A stretch of DNA of 64,000 bases from Paraburkholderia bryophila (GCF_003269035.1 NZ_QLTK01000007.1:124001-188000); one strand, 5' to 3'; counted from the first letter of the stretch, positions 23,810-33,143 are shown. The notes: generated by a model from the letters alone, not told the origin. A program made the numbers and translations.

Positions 23810-24766
23810 ATGCGTCATCACCATCGTTTTTCCCGTTCGCACAGCGCGGACGACACGATCCACACCGGCCATGAACGTGCGTCGCTGCATGCGCTGTGGC
23901 ACGCGTTCGCCCGCCGGCATCCCGAGTATCGCGGCGAACGTGGCGAAGGGTTCGAACGCAGTCACGGCGAGCGCGGCGAATATCAACGCGACGACCGGGG
24001 CCGTGGGCGTCATCACGCGAGTCACGGCGACGGCCACAGTCACACCCACGGCCACCGCGGCCACGACCGCCTCTCACTCCATGCGCTGTGGCACGCCATC
24101 GGCGGCCACCATGAACATCGCGGCGGCCGGGGCGGCCGCTTCGGCGGAGGTGGCGGCAGCAGCTCCGGCGCAGGCGGTTTCGGCGGCGACGGCGACGGTT
24201 TCCCGCGTGGCCGCAAATTCAGCTCCGACGACCTGCAACTGCTGTTGATGTCCTTGATCGAAGCGCAGCCGAGCCACGGCTACGAACTGATCAAAGCGCT
24301 CGAAACACGCTCGAACGGTTTCTACACACCCAGCCCCGGCATGGTCTATCCGGCGCTCACGTATCTGGAAGAACTCGGCTACGTGACGGTACAACTGGAA
24401 GGCAATCGCAAACGCTACGAATTGTCGGACACGGGCCGCGACTATCTGGCCACCAACCGCGACCGCATCGACCTGATGCTCGCGAAGCTGAGCCATTTCG
24501 CCCGCAAGATGGATTCGGTGCGGCGCGCGTTTGCCGGCGAGGAACCGGCCGACATCAGCGAAGGCGGCTGGCTGCCCGAGTTGACCGAAGCGCGGCGCAA
24601 GCTGAAGAACCTGCTGGTGTTGCGCGGCAACGCGTCGGCGGACGAACAGCGCCGCGTCGCCGTGATTCTGATGCGCGCGGCGAGAGAGATCGAAAGCGAC
24701 GCCAAGCCCGGCAGCGCAAGCAACGATCCGGGCGACGACTCAAGCGGCGAGCAACCCGCCTCCTGA
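23810..24766 (+). CDS. PadR-family metal-responsive repressor with His-rich N-terminus (NfeR/YqjI-like)
   Basis: A 318-aa cytosolic regulator. The PadR winged helix lies at about 140-225 (LMSLIEAQPSHGYELIKALE ... GMVYPALTYLEELGYV). A long N-terminal extension (1-130) is extremely rich in His, Gly and Arg and contains SLHALWHA twice (25-32 and 89-96). E. coli NfeR (YqjI) is a nickel/iron-responsive PadR protein with a metal-binding His-rich N-terminus that represses the neighbouring ferric reductase nfeF. The same gene pair occurs here, so a homologous role is likely. The operator upstream suggests autorepression. The doubled motif is notable. Confidence 0.85.
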   Translation: MRHHHRFSRSHSADDTIHTGHERASLHALWHAFARRHPEYRGERGEGFERSHGERGEYQRDDRGRGRHHASHGDGHSHTHGHRGHDRLSLHALWHAIGGHHEHRGGRGGRFGGGGGSSSGAGGFGGDGDGFPRGRKFSSDDLQLLLMSLIEAQPSHGYELIKALETRSNGFYTPSPGMVYPALTYLEELGYVTVQLEGNRKRYELSDTGRDYLATNRDRIDLMLAKLSHFARKMDSVRRAFAGEEPADISEGGWLPELTEARRKLKNLLVLRGNASADEQRRVAVILMRAAREIESDAKPGSASNDPGDDSSGEQPAS

Positions 24767-24986
24767 GATCGCGCCGTCCGTCCCCGCAATACGTTTTCCC
24801 CCGCGAGCAAGCACCGCCCTGCGCATGTGCTCGCGTCGACCGACCAACCGCAACCGTGCTGCATCGACCCGAGCAAGCGCCAAAGCGCTAAAGCGCTGAA
24901 ACACCAACTCGAATCGACACAACCATTTGCATGTGACCCGGCTCAGCGCCAAGCGCCAACCCGGGTCGACACAGGAGTAACCCTCT

Positions 24987-25814
24987 ATGCTGACCAATGA
25001 TCACCGAGCCGACCTGACAGTCCAGCGCGTGCGGCATCCATTGAAGTTCCGTCTGCTGCAGGTCAAGCAGGTGCATGCGCTGACCCCGCACCTGATCCGC
25101 GTGACCTTCACCGGCGACGATCTGCACGACTTCGTCTCCGCTTCGTTCGACGACCACATCAAGGTGTTTTTCCCCGAACCCGGCGCGGACCGGCCGGCGC
25201 TGCCGGAAGCCGGCCCCGACGGTCCGGTGTTCCCGGCCGGCCAGCCGCGTCCGACGGCGCGCGATTTCACGCCGCGAAGGTTCGACCGCGAAGCGCGCGA
25301 GCTCGACATCGAATTCGCGATGCACGAAGCGGGCCCCGCAGCCACCTGGGCGGCGCAAGCCAAAGTGGGCCAATATCTCGGCGTCGGCGGACCGCGCGGT
25401 TCGCTGGTGATTCCCACCGGCTTCGACTGGCATCTGCTGATCGGCGACGACACTGCCTTGCCCGCCATCGCTCGCCGCCTGGAAGAGTTGCCAGCCGGCA
25501 CGCGTGCCGCCGCTGTCATCGAAGTGGCCGATCCGTCCGCGCGTATCGAGTTCAGCACCCGCGCCGAACTGCATCTGGTCTGGTGCTATCGCAACGAAAC
25601 AGGCTATCGCGGCGAGCCGCTGCTGCAAGCGGTCCGCGAAATTTACCTGCCCGAAGACGGCGAAGGCTACGTGTGGGCCGCCGGCGAATCCGCGACGATG
25701 CGCGCGGTGCGCTATCACCTTTGCACCGAACGCGGCGTCGACAAATCGCGCATTCGCGCGGCCAGCTACTGGAAACAGGGCGCCGTCGCGGTTCACGAAA
25801 ACCTCGATGACTAA
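24987..25814 (+). CDS. siderophore-interacting FAD/NADPH ferric reductase (NfeF/ViuB family)
   Basis: A 275-aa cytosolic flavoprotein expected to reduce Fe(III)-siderophore complexes with NADPH and release iron. The N-terminal FAD-binding domain has LTPHLIRVTFTGDDLHDF. Then PRRFDREARELDIEFAMHEAGPAATWA shows the R-x-Y/F-D-type flavin motif, followed by VGGPRGS. The C-terminal SIP domain ends WAAGESATMRAVRYHLCTERGV ... ASYWKQGA, a family hallmark. GGAG precedes the start. Pairing with the PadR gene mirrors E. coli nfeR-nfeF. Confidence 0.9.
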   Translation: MLTNDHRADLTVQRVRHPLKFRLLQVKQVHALTPHLIRVTFTGDDLHDFVSASFDDHIKVFFPEPGADRPALPEAGPDGPVFPAGQPRPTARDFTPRRFDREARELDIEFAMHEAGPAATWAAQAKVGQYLGVGGPRGSLVIPTGFDWHLLIGDDTALPAIARRLEELPAGTRAAAVIEVADPSARIEFSTRAELHLVWCYRNETGYRGEPLLQAVREIYLPEDGEGYVWAAGESATMRAVRYHLCTERGVDKSRIRAASYWKQGAVAVHENLDD

Positions 25815-25820
25815 GCCAAC

Positions 25821-25846
25821 GCGCCGCGCGATAATTCGCGCGGCGC
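25821..25846. other. perfect 11-bp hairpin without U-tract
   Basis: GCGCCGCGCGA-TAAT-TCGCGCGGCGC lies 6 bp after the ferric-reductase stop and 55 bp before the MFS gene. No T-run follows, so it is more likely an mRNA-stabilising or partial-attenuation element than a terminator. Confidence 0.5.
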
Positions 25847-25901
25847 CCCGGCATCGAACGGCGCGCGTCGGACAACAACAACGACAACGAGGAATCAATC
25901 G

Positions 25902-27158
25902 ATGTATTCAATCAGCAGTAAACACGAGCGCCATCTGCTATGGCTGCTCGCGCTGACGCAGTTCACCATCATCATGGACTTCATGGTGATGATGCCGCTC
26001 GGTCCGCAGATCATGCACACCTTCGCGATCACGCCGGCGGCATTCGCCACGGCCGTCTCCGCGTATTCGTGGTGTTCGGGTCTGTCGGGGCTGTTCGCGG
26101 CGACCTATATCGACCGCTTCGACCGGCGTCGCCTGCTGCTCACCGTGTATGCGCTGTTCGCGTTGTCGAACCTCGCCTGCGCGCTCGCCAGCAGCTTTCC
26201 GCTGCTGCTCGCGGCGCGGGCCTTCGCGGGCCTGACCGGCGGCGTACTGGGCTCGGTGATCATGGCGATCGTCAGCGACGTGATTCCGGTGAATCGCCGC
26301 GGCGCGGCAACCGGCACGATCATGACGGCCTTCTCGCTCGCCGCGATTGCCGGCGTGCCCGCCGGCGTGATGCTGGGGGCGCACTTCAGTTGGGCCGCGC
26401 CGTTCTTTCTGCTGGTGGTGTTGTCGCTGGTGGTCTGGGTGGTCGCCCGGAAACAGGTGCCGTCGCTGGCCGAGCATTTGAGCCGGCGTCCGCCGCCGCT
26501 CGCCGAAGTGCTGCCTGATCTGTGGCGGCTGCTGACCAACCCGCGTCATCTGAACGCATTCGCGCTGACCCTCGTCATGATGGTCTCGCACATGCTGGTG
26601 ATTCCGTTCATTTCGCCGGTGCTGGTTGCCAATCACGGCGTGGCGCCCGAGCAATTGTCCTGGCTGTACATGGCCGGCGGCGCGGCGACGTTCTTCACCT
26701 CGCGCCGGGTGGGCCGACTCGCGGACCGTTACGGCACGCGGCGCGTGTTCCGCGTCATGGCGGTGCTGTCGTTCCTGCCCGTGCTGTTCGTCACGCATCT
26801 GCCGGATTTGCCGTTCTACGGGCTGGTGCTATTTTTCCCGTTCTTCATGGTTCTGCTGTCCGGGCGGATGGTGCCGATGCAGGCGCTGCTGACCACCGTT
26901 CCCGAGCCGGCGCGGCGCGGTGCGTTCCTCAGTGCGAACAGCGCGATTCAGGCGCTGAGCATGGGCTGCGGCGCGTGGTTCGGCGGCTTGATGTTGAGTA
27001 ATTCGCCCACCGGGCGGATCGACGGATACGGCACCGTGGGCGTGGTCGCGGTAGCCATCGCGTCGATCGGTTTGTTCTGGGTGTCCCGCGTGCACGGCTC
27101 GAAACACAATGCGCCGCCGCCGAGCGCGTTGCCGGTCGATGCGATCGGAGAAAGTTGA
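25902..27158 (+). CDS. MFS transporter (DHA1-like, 12 TM)
   Basis: A 418-aa inner-membrane permease with 12 predicted helices. The helix 2-3 loop (AATYIDRFDRRRLLL) and helix 4 (RAFAGLTGGVLGSVIMAIVSDVIPVNRRGAATG) carry the MFS signatures. GAGGAATC precedes the ATG. It lies downstream of nfeR/nfeF-like genes in the same direction, 87 bp on, so it may be read from the same promoter and could export a siderophore, a metal or a metabolite. That link is context only. Confidence 0.85.
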   Translation: MYSISSKHERHLLWLLALTQFTIIMDFMVMMPLGPQIMHTFAITPAAFATAVSAYSWCSGLSGLFAATYIDRFDRRRLLLTVYALFALSNLACALASSFPLLLAARAFAGLTGGVLGSVIMAIVSDVIPVNRRGAATGTIMTAFSLAAIAGVPAGVMLGAHFSWAAPFFLLVVLSLVVWVVARKQVPSLAEHLSRRPPPLAEVLPDLWRLLTNPRHLNAFALTLVMMVSHMLVIPFISPVLVANHGVAPEQLSWLYMAGGAATFFTSRRVGRLADRYGTRRVFRVMAVLSFLPVLFVTHLPDLPFYGLVLFFPFFMVLLSGRMVPMQALLTTVPEPARRGAFLSANSAIQALSMGCGAWFGGLMLSNSPTGRIDGYGTVGVVAVAIASIGLFWVSRVHGSKHNAPPPSALPVDAIGES

Positions 27159-27249
27159 TCTGCCGGCCGCTCCGTGCTTCTGGTCCAAAGCATCCAGAGC
27201 GCGGAGCGGCTCGCTCATTCAGAAGAACCCACGAGACCCACGCACACCG

Positions 27250-28335
27250 TCAATCGGTTTTACCCGTCAACGCGCGCCGCGCGGCTTCCCCTTCGGCACG
27301 CGAGGCCGAGTAGAAAACCCACGCCCGGCCGATGATGATCTTCAGCATCGCGATCACCGGCACGGCGAGAAATATCCCCGCCACCCCGCCGAGCTGATCG
27401 CCGGCCAGCAGGCCGACGATCACCAGAAACGGGCTGACTTCCACGCCTTCGCTCATCAGATACGGATTGAGCACATAGTCCTGGAACAGCCGGTACAGCG
27501 CGATAAAAATCACCAGCCACAGCAGATGGGGATAGCCGCTGAACACCGCCACCACCAGCGTGATCGCTACCGCCCCTAGCGGCCCCGCGAACGGCACGAA
27601 CTCCAGCAACCCCGCGCTGAACGCGAGCAGAAACGCGTAAGGCACGCCGAGCAGCGAGAACACGACGCCGTAGCAGATCAACGTGGCCAGCGACAAAAAC
27701 AGCAACGCGCGCACGTACTTGGACAACAGCACGTTCAGATCCGTGACGATTTCCGCCCACAACACACGATGCCGGTCCGTCAGCAACGCGAGAAAAGCGT
27801 CGCGCATTTGCGGACCTTCCTTGATCAGCAGGAAGCTCAGAATCGGAATCAGCACGAGATAAATCAGGTTGCTGGCCGCGTGCACGACGCCAAGGCCGAC
27901 GCTGCGCGCCATCGGCACCGCCTTGTCGGAACCGGTCTCGATCTGGCTGCGCACGAAATCCACGATGCGCTCGCGCAGCGGTTCGAGAAAATGCGGTAAT
28001 GGAAGACGGTTGGGCACGTCGGACTTCATCAATTCGGGCAGTTGCGCGAACAGATGAGAGGCCTGATCCTGCAACTGCACGCCGAAGATCGAGCCGGCCA
28101 CCGCGATCACCGCGACCACCACGACGAACACCAGCGCGATCGACGCCACGCGCGGCACACGCCGCGGCCGGATCCGTTCGACGAGATCGACCATCGGGTA
28201 AATCAGGTAGCTGAAGAAGACCGCGAACACGACCACCAGTACCGTGGACGAAGCGGTATAGATAACAAACAGCAACAACGCGATCAGAAACGCGGTCCAG
28301 ACTTTTCTGGCCGTGGAAACGTCGAATCCCAGCAT
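27250..28335 (-). CDS. AI-2E family transporter (PerM/YdiK/TqsA-like)
   Basis: A 361-aa polytopic inner-membrane protein with about eight helices and the family block LLEFVPFAGPLGAVAITLVVA. It also has YVLNPYLMSEGVEVSPFLVIVGLLAGDQLGGVAGIFLAVP. Family members act as AI-2 exporters, Na+/H+ antiporters or undefined permeases, so the substrate is open. The ATG at 28335 has GAGGAAGG upstream. It is convergent with the MFS gene, 91 bp away. Confidence 0.88.
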   Translation of the reverse strand: MLGFDVSTARKVWTAFLIALLLFVIYTASSTVLVVVFAVFFSYLIYPMVDLVERIRPRRVPRVASIALVFVVVVAVIAVAGSIFGVQLQDQASHLFAQLPELMKSDVPNRLPLPHFLEPLRERIVDFVRSQIETGSDKAVPMARSVGLGVVHAASNLIYLVLIPILSFLLIKEGPQMRDAFLALLTDRHRVLWAEIVTDLNVLLSKYVRALLFLSLATLICYGVVFSLLGVPYAFLLAFSAGLLEFVPFAGPLGAVAITLVVAVFSGYPHLLWLVIFIALYRLFQDYVLNPYLMSEGVEVSPFLVIVGLLAGDQLGGVAGIFLAVPVIAMLKIIIGRAWVFYSASRAEGEAARRALTGKTD

Positions 28336-28502
28336 GAACCTTCCTCGAATAGACGATGAGATCCGGCGCCTCGAATGCGCCGGGAGCATCGGACCACCAT
28401 CGGATCAATCAGGCACCGGCGGGGTTGAAACAGCGAAGCGTGCCGTGTGCCGCCGGTGCCGAACGTATCCGACGGCGCGGCACGCGAGAAGCGTCACAAG
28501 CG

Positions 28503-28745
28503 TCACATCAGCTTGCCCAGCAGAAAACCGACGCCGACCGCGATCAGCAGCGCGCCGATCGGATTGTTGCGAGCCGTTTCGGCAACATGCTCGACGCTGT
28601 CGCCGTATTTCGCCTGCGCTTTGCCGGCCAGTTGGCGGACTTTGCCTTCGGCCTGCAAATCCACGTCGCCGGTGAGGCCGCCGACAGCGTCCTGCACCTT
28701 GCCTGCGGCGTCTTTCACGGTTCCTTCGAGCTGGTTGGCATTCAT
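28503..28745 (-). CDS. CsbD-family stress protein with C-terminal membrane anchor
   Basis: An 80-aa protein starting MNANQLEGTVKDAAGKVQDAVGG, the CsbD/YjbJ signature of general stress proteins. It differs from classic CsbD in a hydrophobic C-terminal segment (IGALLIAVGVGFLLGKLM) like that of ElaB/YqjD membrane-anchored proteins. AAGGAG precedes the ATG. It is probably induced in stationary or osmotic stress and lies near a second CsbD gene. Confidence 0.85.
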   Translation of the reverse strand: MNANQLEGTVKDAAGKVQDAVGGLTGDVDLQAEGKVRQLAGKAQAKYGDSVEHVAETARNNPIGALLIAVGVGFLLGKLM

Positions 28746-28835
28746 CGTGTTTCTCCTTCAACAGGTTGAGCAAGCGGCCGGCGCCCGTGGGCGGCCGGCC
28801 GTGACGGCGTCATGCGCCATCGGTCCGATATCGGC

Positions 28836-29018
28836 CTAGCGCTTCACGCGATCGCGCACCGCGTCCGCGGCTTCGCCCACCTTCGATTGCACCTTGCCGG
28901 CGAGCTTTTCCGCCGCGCCTTCGGCTTGCGTCGTGCGGTTACCCGTGACCTTGCCGATCGCTTCCTTCACGGAGCCCTTGACCTGTTTTGCCGCACCTTC
29001 CACGCGATTCTTGTCCAT
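28836..29018 (-). CDS. CsbD-family protein (YjbJ-like, 60 aa)
   Basis: A 60-aa hydrophilic protein beginning MDKNRVEGAAKQVKGSVKEAIGK and ending with an amphipathic AAEKLAGKVQSKVGEAADAV repeat, a standard CsbD/YjbJ protein. The ATG at 29018 has AAGGAA upstream; the longer open frame is not supported. It is 90 bp upstream of the membrane-anchored CsbD gene and is probably expressed with it. The biochemical role of the family is not established. Confidence 0.86.
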   Translation of the reverse strand: MDKNRVEGAAKQVKGSVKEAIGKVTGNRTTQAEGAAEKLAGKVQSKVGEAADAVRDRVKR

Positions 29019-29276
29019 GATGGTTTCCTTGAAAAAGGTTGAGTTGCCAAAACGTTGCCGACTCAGGATTTCATTGTCCCGGCTCGATGCACCGGCCGAC
29101 AGCCGCGAATGCAGGTGATCGCATGGTGCATTTGAGCCTCTCCTTACGCGTCGCCGCCGCCTGCATCGCGCGACAATTCGCTCCGCTTCGGCCCGATCCA
29201 TTTCACACCAGGCCGAACACCATCAGCACGGTTCATTCCCGGACCGTTTCTCCGGCAAAAAATGCTGAAACCCCAC

Positions 29277-30863
29277 TCACGCCCCCTTCGCCCCCTTACG
29301 GCGCGGCGCACTCCCCGGCGCGAGCCCAAAGTGCCCGCGCGTCTGCGCCCACACAATAGCCTCGCCGCGACTGTGCACGTCGAGCTTCGCGTAGATCGTG
29401 GCGACATGGTTACGCACCGTGTTCGGCGCCAACCCCAATTCGCGTGCGATCTCCTTGTCCGCGAGACCGCCGCACAGGCAGGCGAACACGTCGCGCTCGC
29501 GGGCGGTCAGATCGGCGAGATGGCCGCCCGCGTCGGGCGCATTGGCGCGCCGCACGTTGACGAGCTTTTCAATCAAGGTCTGGCTGAACCACGAGGCGTC
29601 CTGCATGACGGTTTCGATCGCGGTCACCAGTTCCATTTCGGAGCGCTTGCGCTCGGTGATATCGAGCAAGGTCATCAACACGCAATCCTTGCCATGAATG
29701 CTGACCGCTTCCGCCGACACCAGACAGTTCAGCGTCTCGCCGCGGTGGCTCTTCACCAGAAATTCGACGTTACGCACACTGCCGGACTCGACCAGCGCCG
29801 CGCTGATCCGCGCGCAGGCGTCGTCGGTCCAAAGCGGGCTTTGATCGAGCGGCTTGCCGAGCAATTCCTCGGAGCCGAAGCCGGTGGTCACGGTGAATGC
29901 GTCGTTGATATCGAGCGTGGTGTAGTCGTCGGCGACGAATAACACGGTGGAAACCGGTGTCATCCTGAACGACTTCTCGAAACGTTCCTCGCTCTGACGC
30001 AGCGCGCTTTCCGCGCGTTTGCGCGGCTCCAGATCCATGAACGTGAACAGCATGCAGGCCTCTTCGCCGATATCGATCGGCTGGCCGGCCACCACCACGA
30101 ACTTGGTGCCGCCTTCGGGCAGGCGCAGCAGCGCCTCCATCTGCGGAATGGTCGCGGCTTCGCTGAGGCGCTCGATCGCCAGGTCGCGCTTTTCGGCGCC
30201 TTCGAACACGTCGAGCTCGTACACCGAGCGGCCGATCACGTCCTCGCGTGCATAGCCGGTCATCTCCAGAAAACCGAGGTTGACCTTGATATAGCGCTGG
30301 TCGCTCAGCCGGCAGATCACGGCCGGCGCGGGATTCGCGTTGAAGGTCTTTTCGAAGCGCTTCTCGGCGCTCGCCCATTCGCTGGCGTCGTGCAGAATCA
30401 GCGCGAGACAGTCGGGCTCGCCGCGCGCGTTGGTCAGCACGAGGCTGCGCACGCGGTGCACCCAGTTCACTTCGTCGTCGTGCGCGGGAAAGACTTCGAC
30501 CACCACGTCGCTGAAGCACTCGCCCGCGACCACGCGCTCGATCGGATAACTGCCTTGCGGCAACGGATGGTTATTGCGGTAGCGCAGCCTGAAGCGCTCG
30601 CGGTACTCGGTGACGTCGGCGCCCAGTTGCGCGATTTCGGCGATGCCGTGCATCTCCAGCGCGGCCTGATTGGCCCACACGATGGTCTGATCCGGCTCGA
30701 CCAGAATCACGCCCTCGGTGAGCCCGGTGATGATCTGCTGCAGTTGCCGGCGATCGGTCTGCGAGCGCAGCACTTTGTCGTCGGGCGGCGGGGTGTCGTC
30801 CGAAGCGGACGAAGTGGGAGATTGCACCAGAGATGCCGGTGCAGCGGAAGTCGTGTCGGTCAT
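29277..30863 (-). CDS. PAS-PAS-PAS-LuxR transcriptional regulator
   Basis: A 528-aa cytosolic sensor-regulator. Three PAS modules lie at about 40-165 (ITGLTEGVILVEPDQTIVWAN), 170-285 (ANPAPAVICRLSDQRYIKVN, with PAC end TFMDLEPRKRAE) and 295-410 (TLLDITERKRSE). A C-terminal LuxR HTH occupies about 450-515 (LTARERDVFACLCGGLADKEIARELGLAPNTVRNHVATIYAKLDVHSR). There is no receiver or kinase domain, so ligand or redox sensing is direct. It follows the valine cluster on the same strand, but a 306-bp gap suggests a separate promoter. Confidence 0.88.
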   Translation of the reverse strand: MTDTTSAAPASLVQSPTSSASDDTPPPDDKVLRSQTDRRQLQQIITGLTEGVILVEPDQTIVWANQAALEMHGIAEIAQLGADVTEYRERFRLRYRNNHPLPQGSYPIERVVAGECFSDVVVEVFPAHDDEVNWVHRVRSLVLTNARGEPDCLALILHDASEWASAEKRFEKTFNANPAPAVICRLSDQRYIKVNLGFLEMTGYAREDVIGRSVYELDVFEGAEKRDLAIERLSEAATIPQMEALLRLPEGGTKFVVVAGQPIDIGEEACMLFTFMDLEPRKRAESALRQSEERFEKSFRMTPVSTVLFVADDYTTLDINDAFTVTTGFGSEELLGKPLDQSPLWTDDACARISAALVESGSVRNVEFLVKSHRGETLNCLVSAEAVSIHGKDCVLMTLLDITERKRSEMELVTAIETVMQDASWFSQTLIEKLVNVRRANAPDAGGHLADLTARERDVFACLCGGLADKEIARELGLAPNTVRNHVATIYAKLDVHSRGEAIVWAQTRGHFGLAPGSAPRRKGAKGA

Positions 30864-31170
30864 TATGATTTAGCGCGCGAACCGTGCGCGATAGCCTGTC
30901 CAGACCGCAGAATCGCCGAAATCGCGGCATTTTGCCAATAGCCAATGCACCAGTTGGACTGATGCAAGTGCACCAGGTGCACGGTGACACAGGCCGATTG
31001 AGTGGGCGAACCGGCAAACTTCACGCTTTTGCGGATCCGCCGCGGGCAAATTTCGGGGGGAGCCGGTAGAAAGTACAAGTACGGCGCCATTGCGGCGCCG
31101 CCAGGCGGATTCAAGCGTCAACCCGCAGCGCTGACCGGCGCCGCGTTACACCTTGACAAATCGCGCTCGA
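30864..31170. promoter_or_regulatory. upstream region of the PAS-LuxR gene with GTGCACC palindrome
   Basis: No gene is seen in these 307 bp. The perfect inverted repeat GTGCACC-A-GGTGCAC (30968-30982) and a related TGCACCAGTTGG (30946-30957) lie about 85-120 bp upstream of the PAS-LuxR start. They are candidate binding sites for that or another LuxR/TetR-type regulator. Confidence 0.45.
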
Positions 31171-32310
31171 TTACGCCCCTAACGCAGCCAGCGGATGCGC
31201 CTCGCGCTTCCACGGCGAAGCCAGAAAATGCCGGACCCGCTCGGGCCGCACTTCGGCCAATGTGGCCGGCGCCCAGCGCGGTTTGCGATCTTTATCGATC
31301 AGTTGCGCCCGCACGCCTTCGCAGAAATCACCCTCGTCGATCACGCGTTTGACGATGCCCAATTCCATCCGGAAACACTCGGCGAGCGTCATCTGCCGGC
31401 CGCGCAACAGCGCCTCGCGCGTCACGTAGAGCATGGTGGGCGAATGGCCCGCGAGCGCGTCGTAGGTGGACTGCAGCCATTGTCTGACTTCACGCGGCGG
31501 CTCGCGCTCCAGATCGTGGCGCAACGTCGCGACCATGCGCTCGATGCTCGAGCGCCGATCGAAATGCCGCAGAATCAGTTGCGTGAACGGCCCCAGCGCC
31601 GCATGCGGAATGATGTTGCACGGCGGTTCGAACACGCCGCGCAACGCGGCGAGCAGATCGCCGTCGTGCGGCATGCGCTGCAGGCGTTCCTCGAAGGTGG
31701 CGAGCCATTCCGCCGGCACGCACAGATCGGCAAGCTGCAGGCGCAACGCATCCGCGCCGGACAGCGTCGCGCCGGTCAATCCGACATACAACGCCAGTTC
31801 GGGCGGCATCTCGCCCAGAAAGTGCGTCGCGCCGACATCCGGCAGGAAACCGATGCGCGTCTCCGGCATCGCGATCTTGCTGCGCTCGGTGACGATGCGC
31901 AGCCGCGCCGCCTGGCCGAGCCCCATGCCGCCGCCCATCGTCACGCCGTCGAGCAGCGCCACCACCGGCTTCGGAAACGTATGCAGCGCATGGTCGAGCC
32001 GGTATTCGTCGACGAAGAACGCGAGCCAGCGACTGTCGGCGTTCTTCGCCAGTTTTTGCACTTCGCGCACGTCGCCGCCCGCGCAGAAGCCCTTGGCACC
32101 CGCGCCCTTCAGCACGAGCGCGACGATGCCGTCGTCGCTGCGGCAATGTTCGACCAGCACCGCGAGTTCGCGCACCATCGCGTGCGACAGCGCATTGAGC
32201 GCCGCCGGCCGGTTCAGCGTGATGATCGCCACACGATTGACGACGCGAAACAGAATCTCGCGTTCCGCTTCGACTTGCGTGTCGAGGGCGGCGCTTTGCA
32301 CGGCGCTCAT
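31171..32310 (-). CDS. 3-hydroxyisobutyryl-CoA hydrolase (HIBCH family)
   Basis: Hydrolyses 3-hydroxyisobutyryl-CoA to 3-hydroxyisobutyrate in valine degradation, just before mmsB. It is a 379-aa crotonase-fold protein. The oxyanion hole is GFCAGGDVREV and TMGGGMGLGQAARLRIV. MPETRIGFLPDVGATHFLG distinguishes HIBCH from plain enoyl-CoA hydratases, and the extra C-terminal domain fits the longer length. The ATG overlaps the stop of the enoyl-CoA hydratase gene by 4 bp, so the two are coupled. It is the last gene of the valine operon. Confidence 0.92.
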   Translation of the reverse strand: MSAVQSAALDTQVEAEREILFRVVNRVAIITLNRPAALNALSHAMVRELAVLVEHCRSDDGIVALVLKGAGAKGFCAGGDVREVQKLAKNADSRWLAFFVDEYRLDHALHTFPKPVVALLDGVTMGGGMGLGQAARLRIVTERSKIAMPETRIGFLPDVGATHFLGEMPPELALYVGLTGATLSGADALRLQLADLCVPAEWLATFEERLQRMPHDGDLLAALRGVFEPPCNIIPHAALGPFTQLILRHFDRRSSIERMVATLRHDLEREPPREVRQWLQSTYDALAGHSPTMLYVTREALLRGRQMTLAECFRMELGIVKRVIDEGDFCEGVRAQLIDKDRKPRWAPATLAEVRPERVRHFLASPWKREAHPLAALGA

Positions 32311-33143
32311 CGCTTCGTCTCCTGCGTGGCGTGAGCGGCCTGGTCAGCCTGATCGTTCCGCCGCCCCTGCGCCACCGCCCAGCGCGGCGCGCGTTTTTCG
32401 AGGAACGCGTTGACGCCCTCGCGCTGATCCGCGCCGTCGAACAGGTCGACGAAGCGCTCGCGCTCCAGCGCCAGCGCCGCCGAGCGCGGCACGCCGTTGC
32501 GCCCCTGATGAATCAGCGTCTTGCTGAAGCCGACCGCTTGCGGGCTCAGGCCCGCGACCCGCGCCGCCATGCTCAGCGCGGCCTCGCGCGCGGCGCCCTT
32601 CTCCACGACTTCCTCGACCAGGCCGATACGCAACGCGGTCGCCGCGTCGACGCGTTCTCCGGTGAGGATCATGCGCTTGGCCCAGCCTTCGCCGACCAGC
32701 CACGGCAGCGTCTGCGTGCCGCAACCGCAGGGCAGCAAGCCGACCGCCGTCTCGGGCAAGGCCAGCAGCGCATGCTGTTCCGCGATGCGGATATCGCACG
32801 CCAACGCGCATTCGAGGCCGCCGCCCATCGCATAGCCGTTGATCGCGGCGATCACCACGGGCCGCGCGTTCTGCAAGGTTTCGAATGCCGCGCCGAAGCG
32901 CGTCGCCGCCGTGCGTGCGACTTCGCGATTGCCGTCTGCGAACGTGTTCAGATCGGCACCCGCGCTAAAAAACTTGGGGCCGTCGCCGGTAATCACGATG
33001 GCTCGCACGCGTGCCTCGACGTTCAGTCGCTCGACCGTCTGCTGCAATTGCAGCAAGCCCTCGGGCGTGAACGCATTCGCGGGCGACCGCTTCAGCGTCA
33101 GCAGCGCGACGGCGCCGTCGTGCGCGTAGTCGAGTTCGATCAT
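32307..33143 (-). CDS. enoyl-CoA hydratase/isomerase
   Basis: A 278-aa crotonase-family enzyme, by context the methacrylyl-CoA hydratase step of valine breakdown. Oxyanion motifs are KFFSAGADLN and NGYAMGGGLECALACD. Both catalytic Glu positions are present (GGGLE and LPETAVG). It lacks the canonical GGTQ but has GCGTQ. The ATG at 33143 overlaps the mmsB stop (TGATG), and the downstream gene overlaps by 4 bp, so it sits inside a tight operon. Confidence 0.9.
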   Translation of the reverse strand: MIELDYAHDGAVALLTLKRSPANAFTPEGLLQLQQTVERLNVEARVRAIVITGDGPKFFSAGADLNTFADGNREVARTAATRFGAAFETLQNARPVVIAAINGYAMGGGLECALACDIRIAEQHALLALPETAVGLLPCGCGTQTLPWLVGEGWAKRMILTGERVDAATALRIGLVEEVVEKGAAREAALSMAARVAGLSPQAVGFSKTLIHQGRNGVPRSAALALERERFVDLFDGADQREGVNAFLEKRAPRWAVAQGRRNDQADQAAHATQETKR

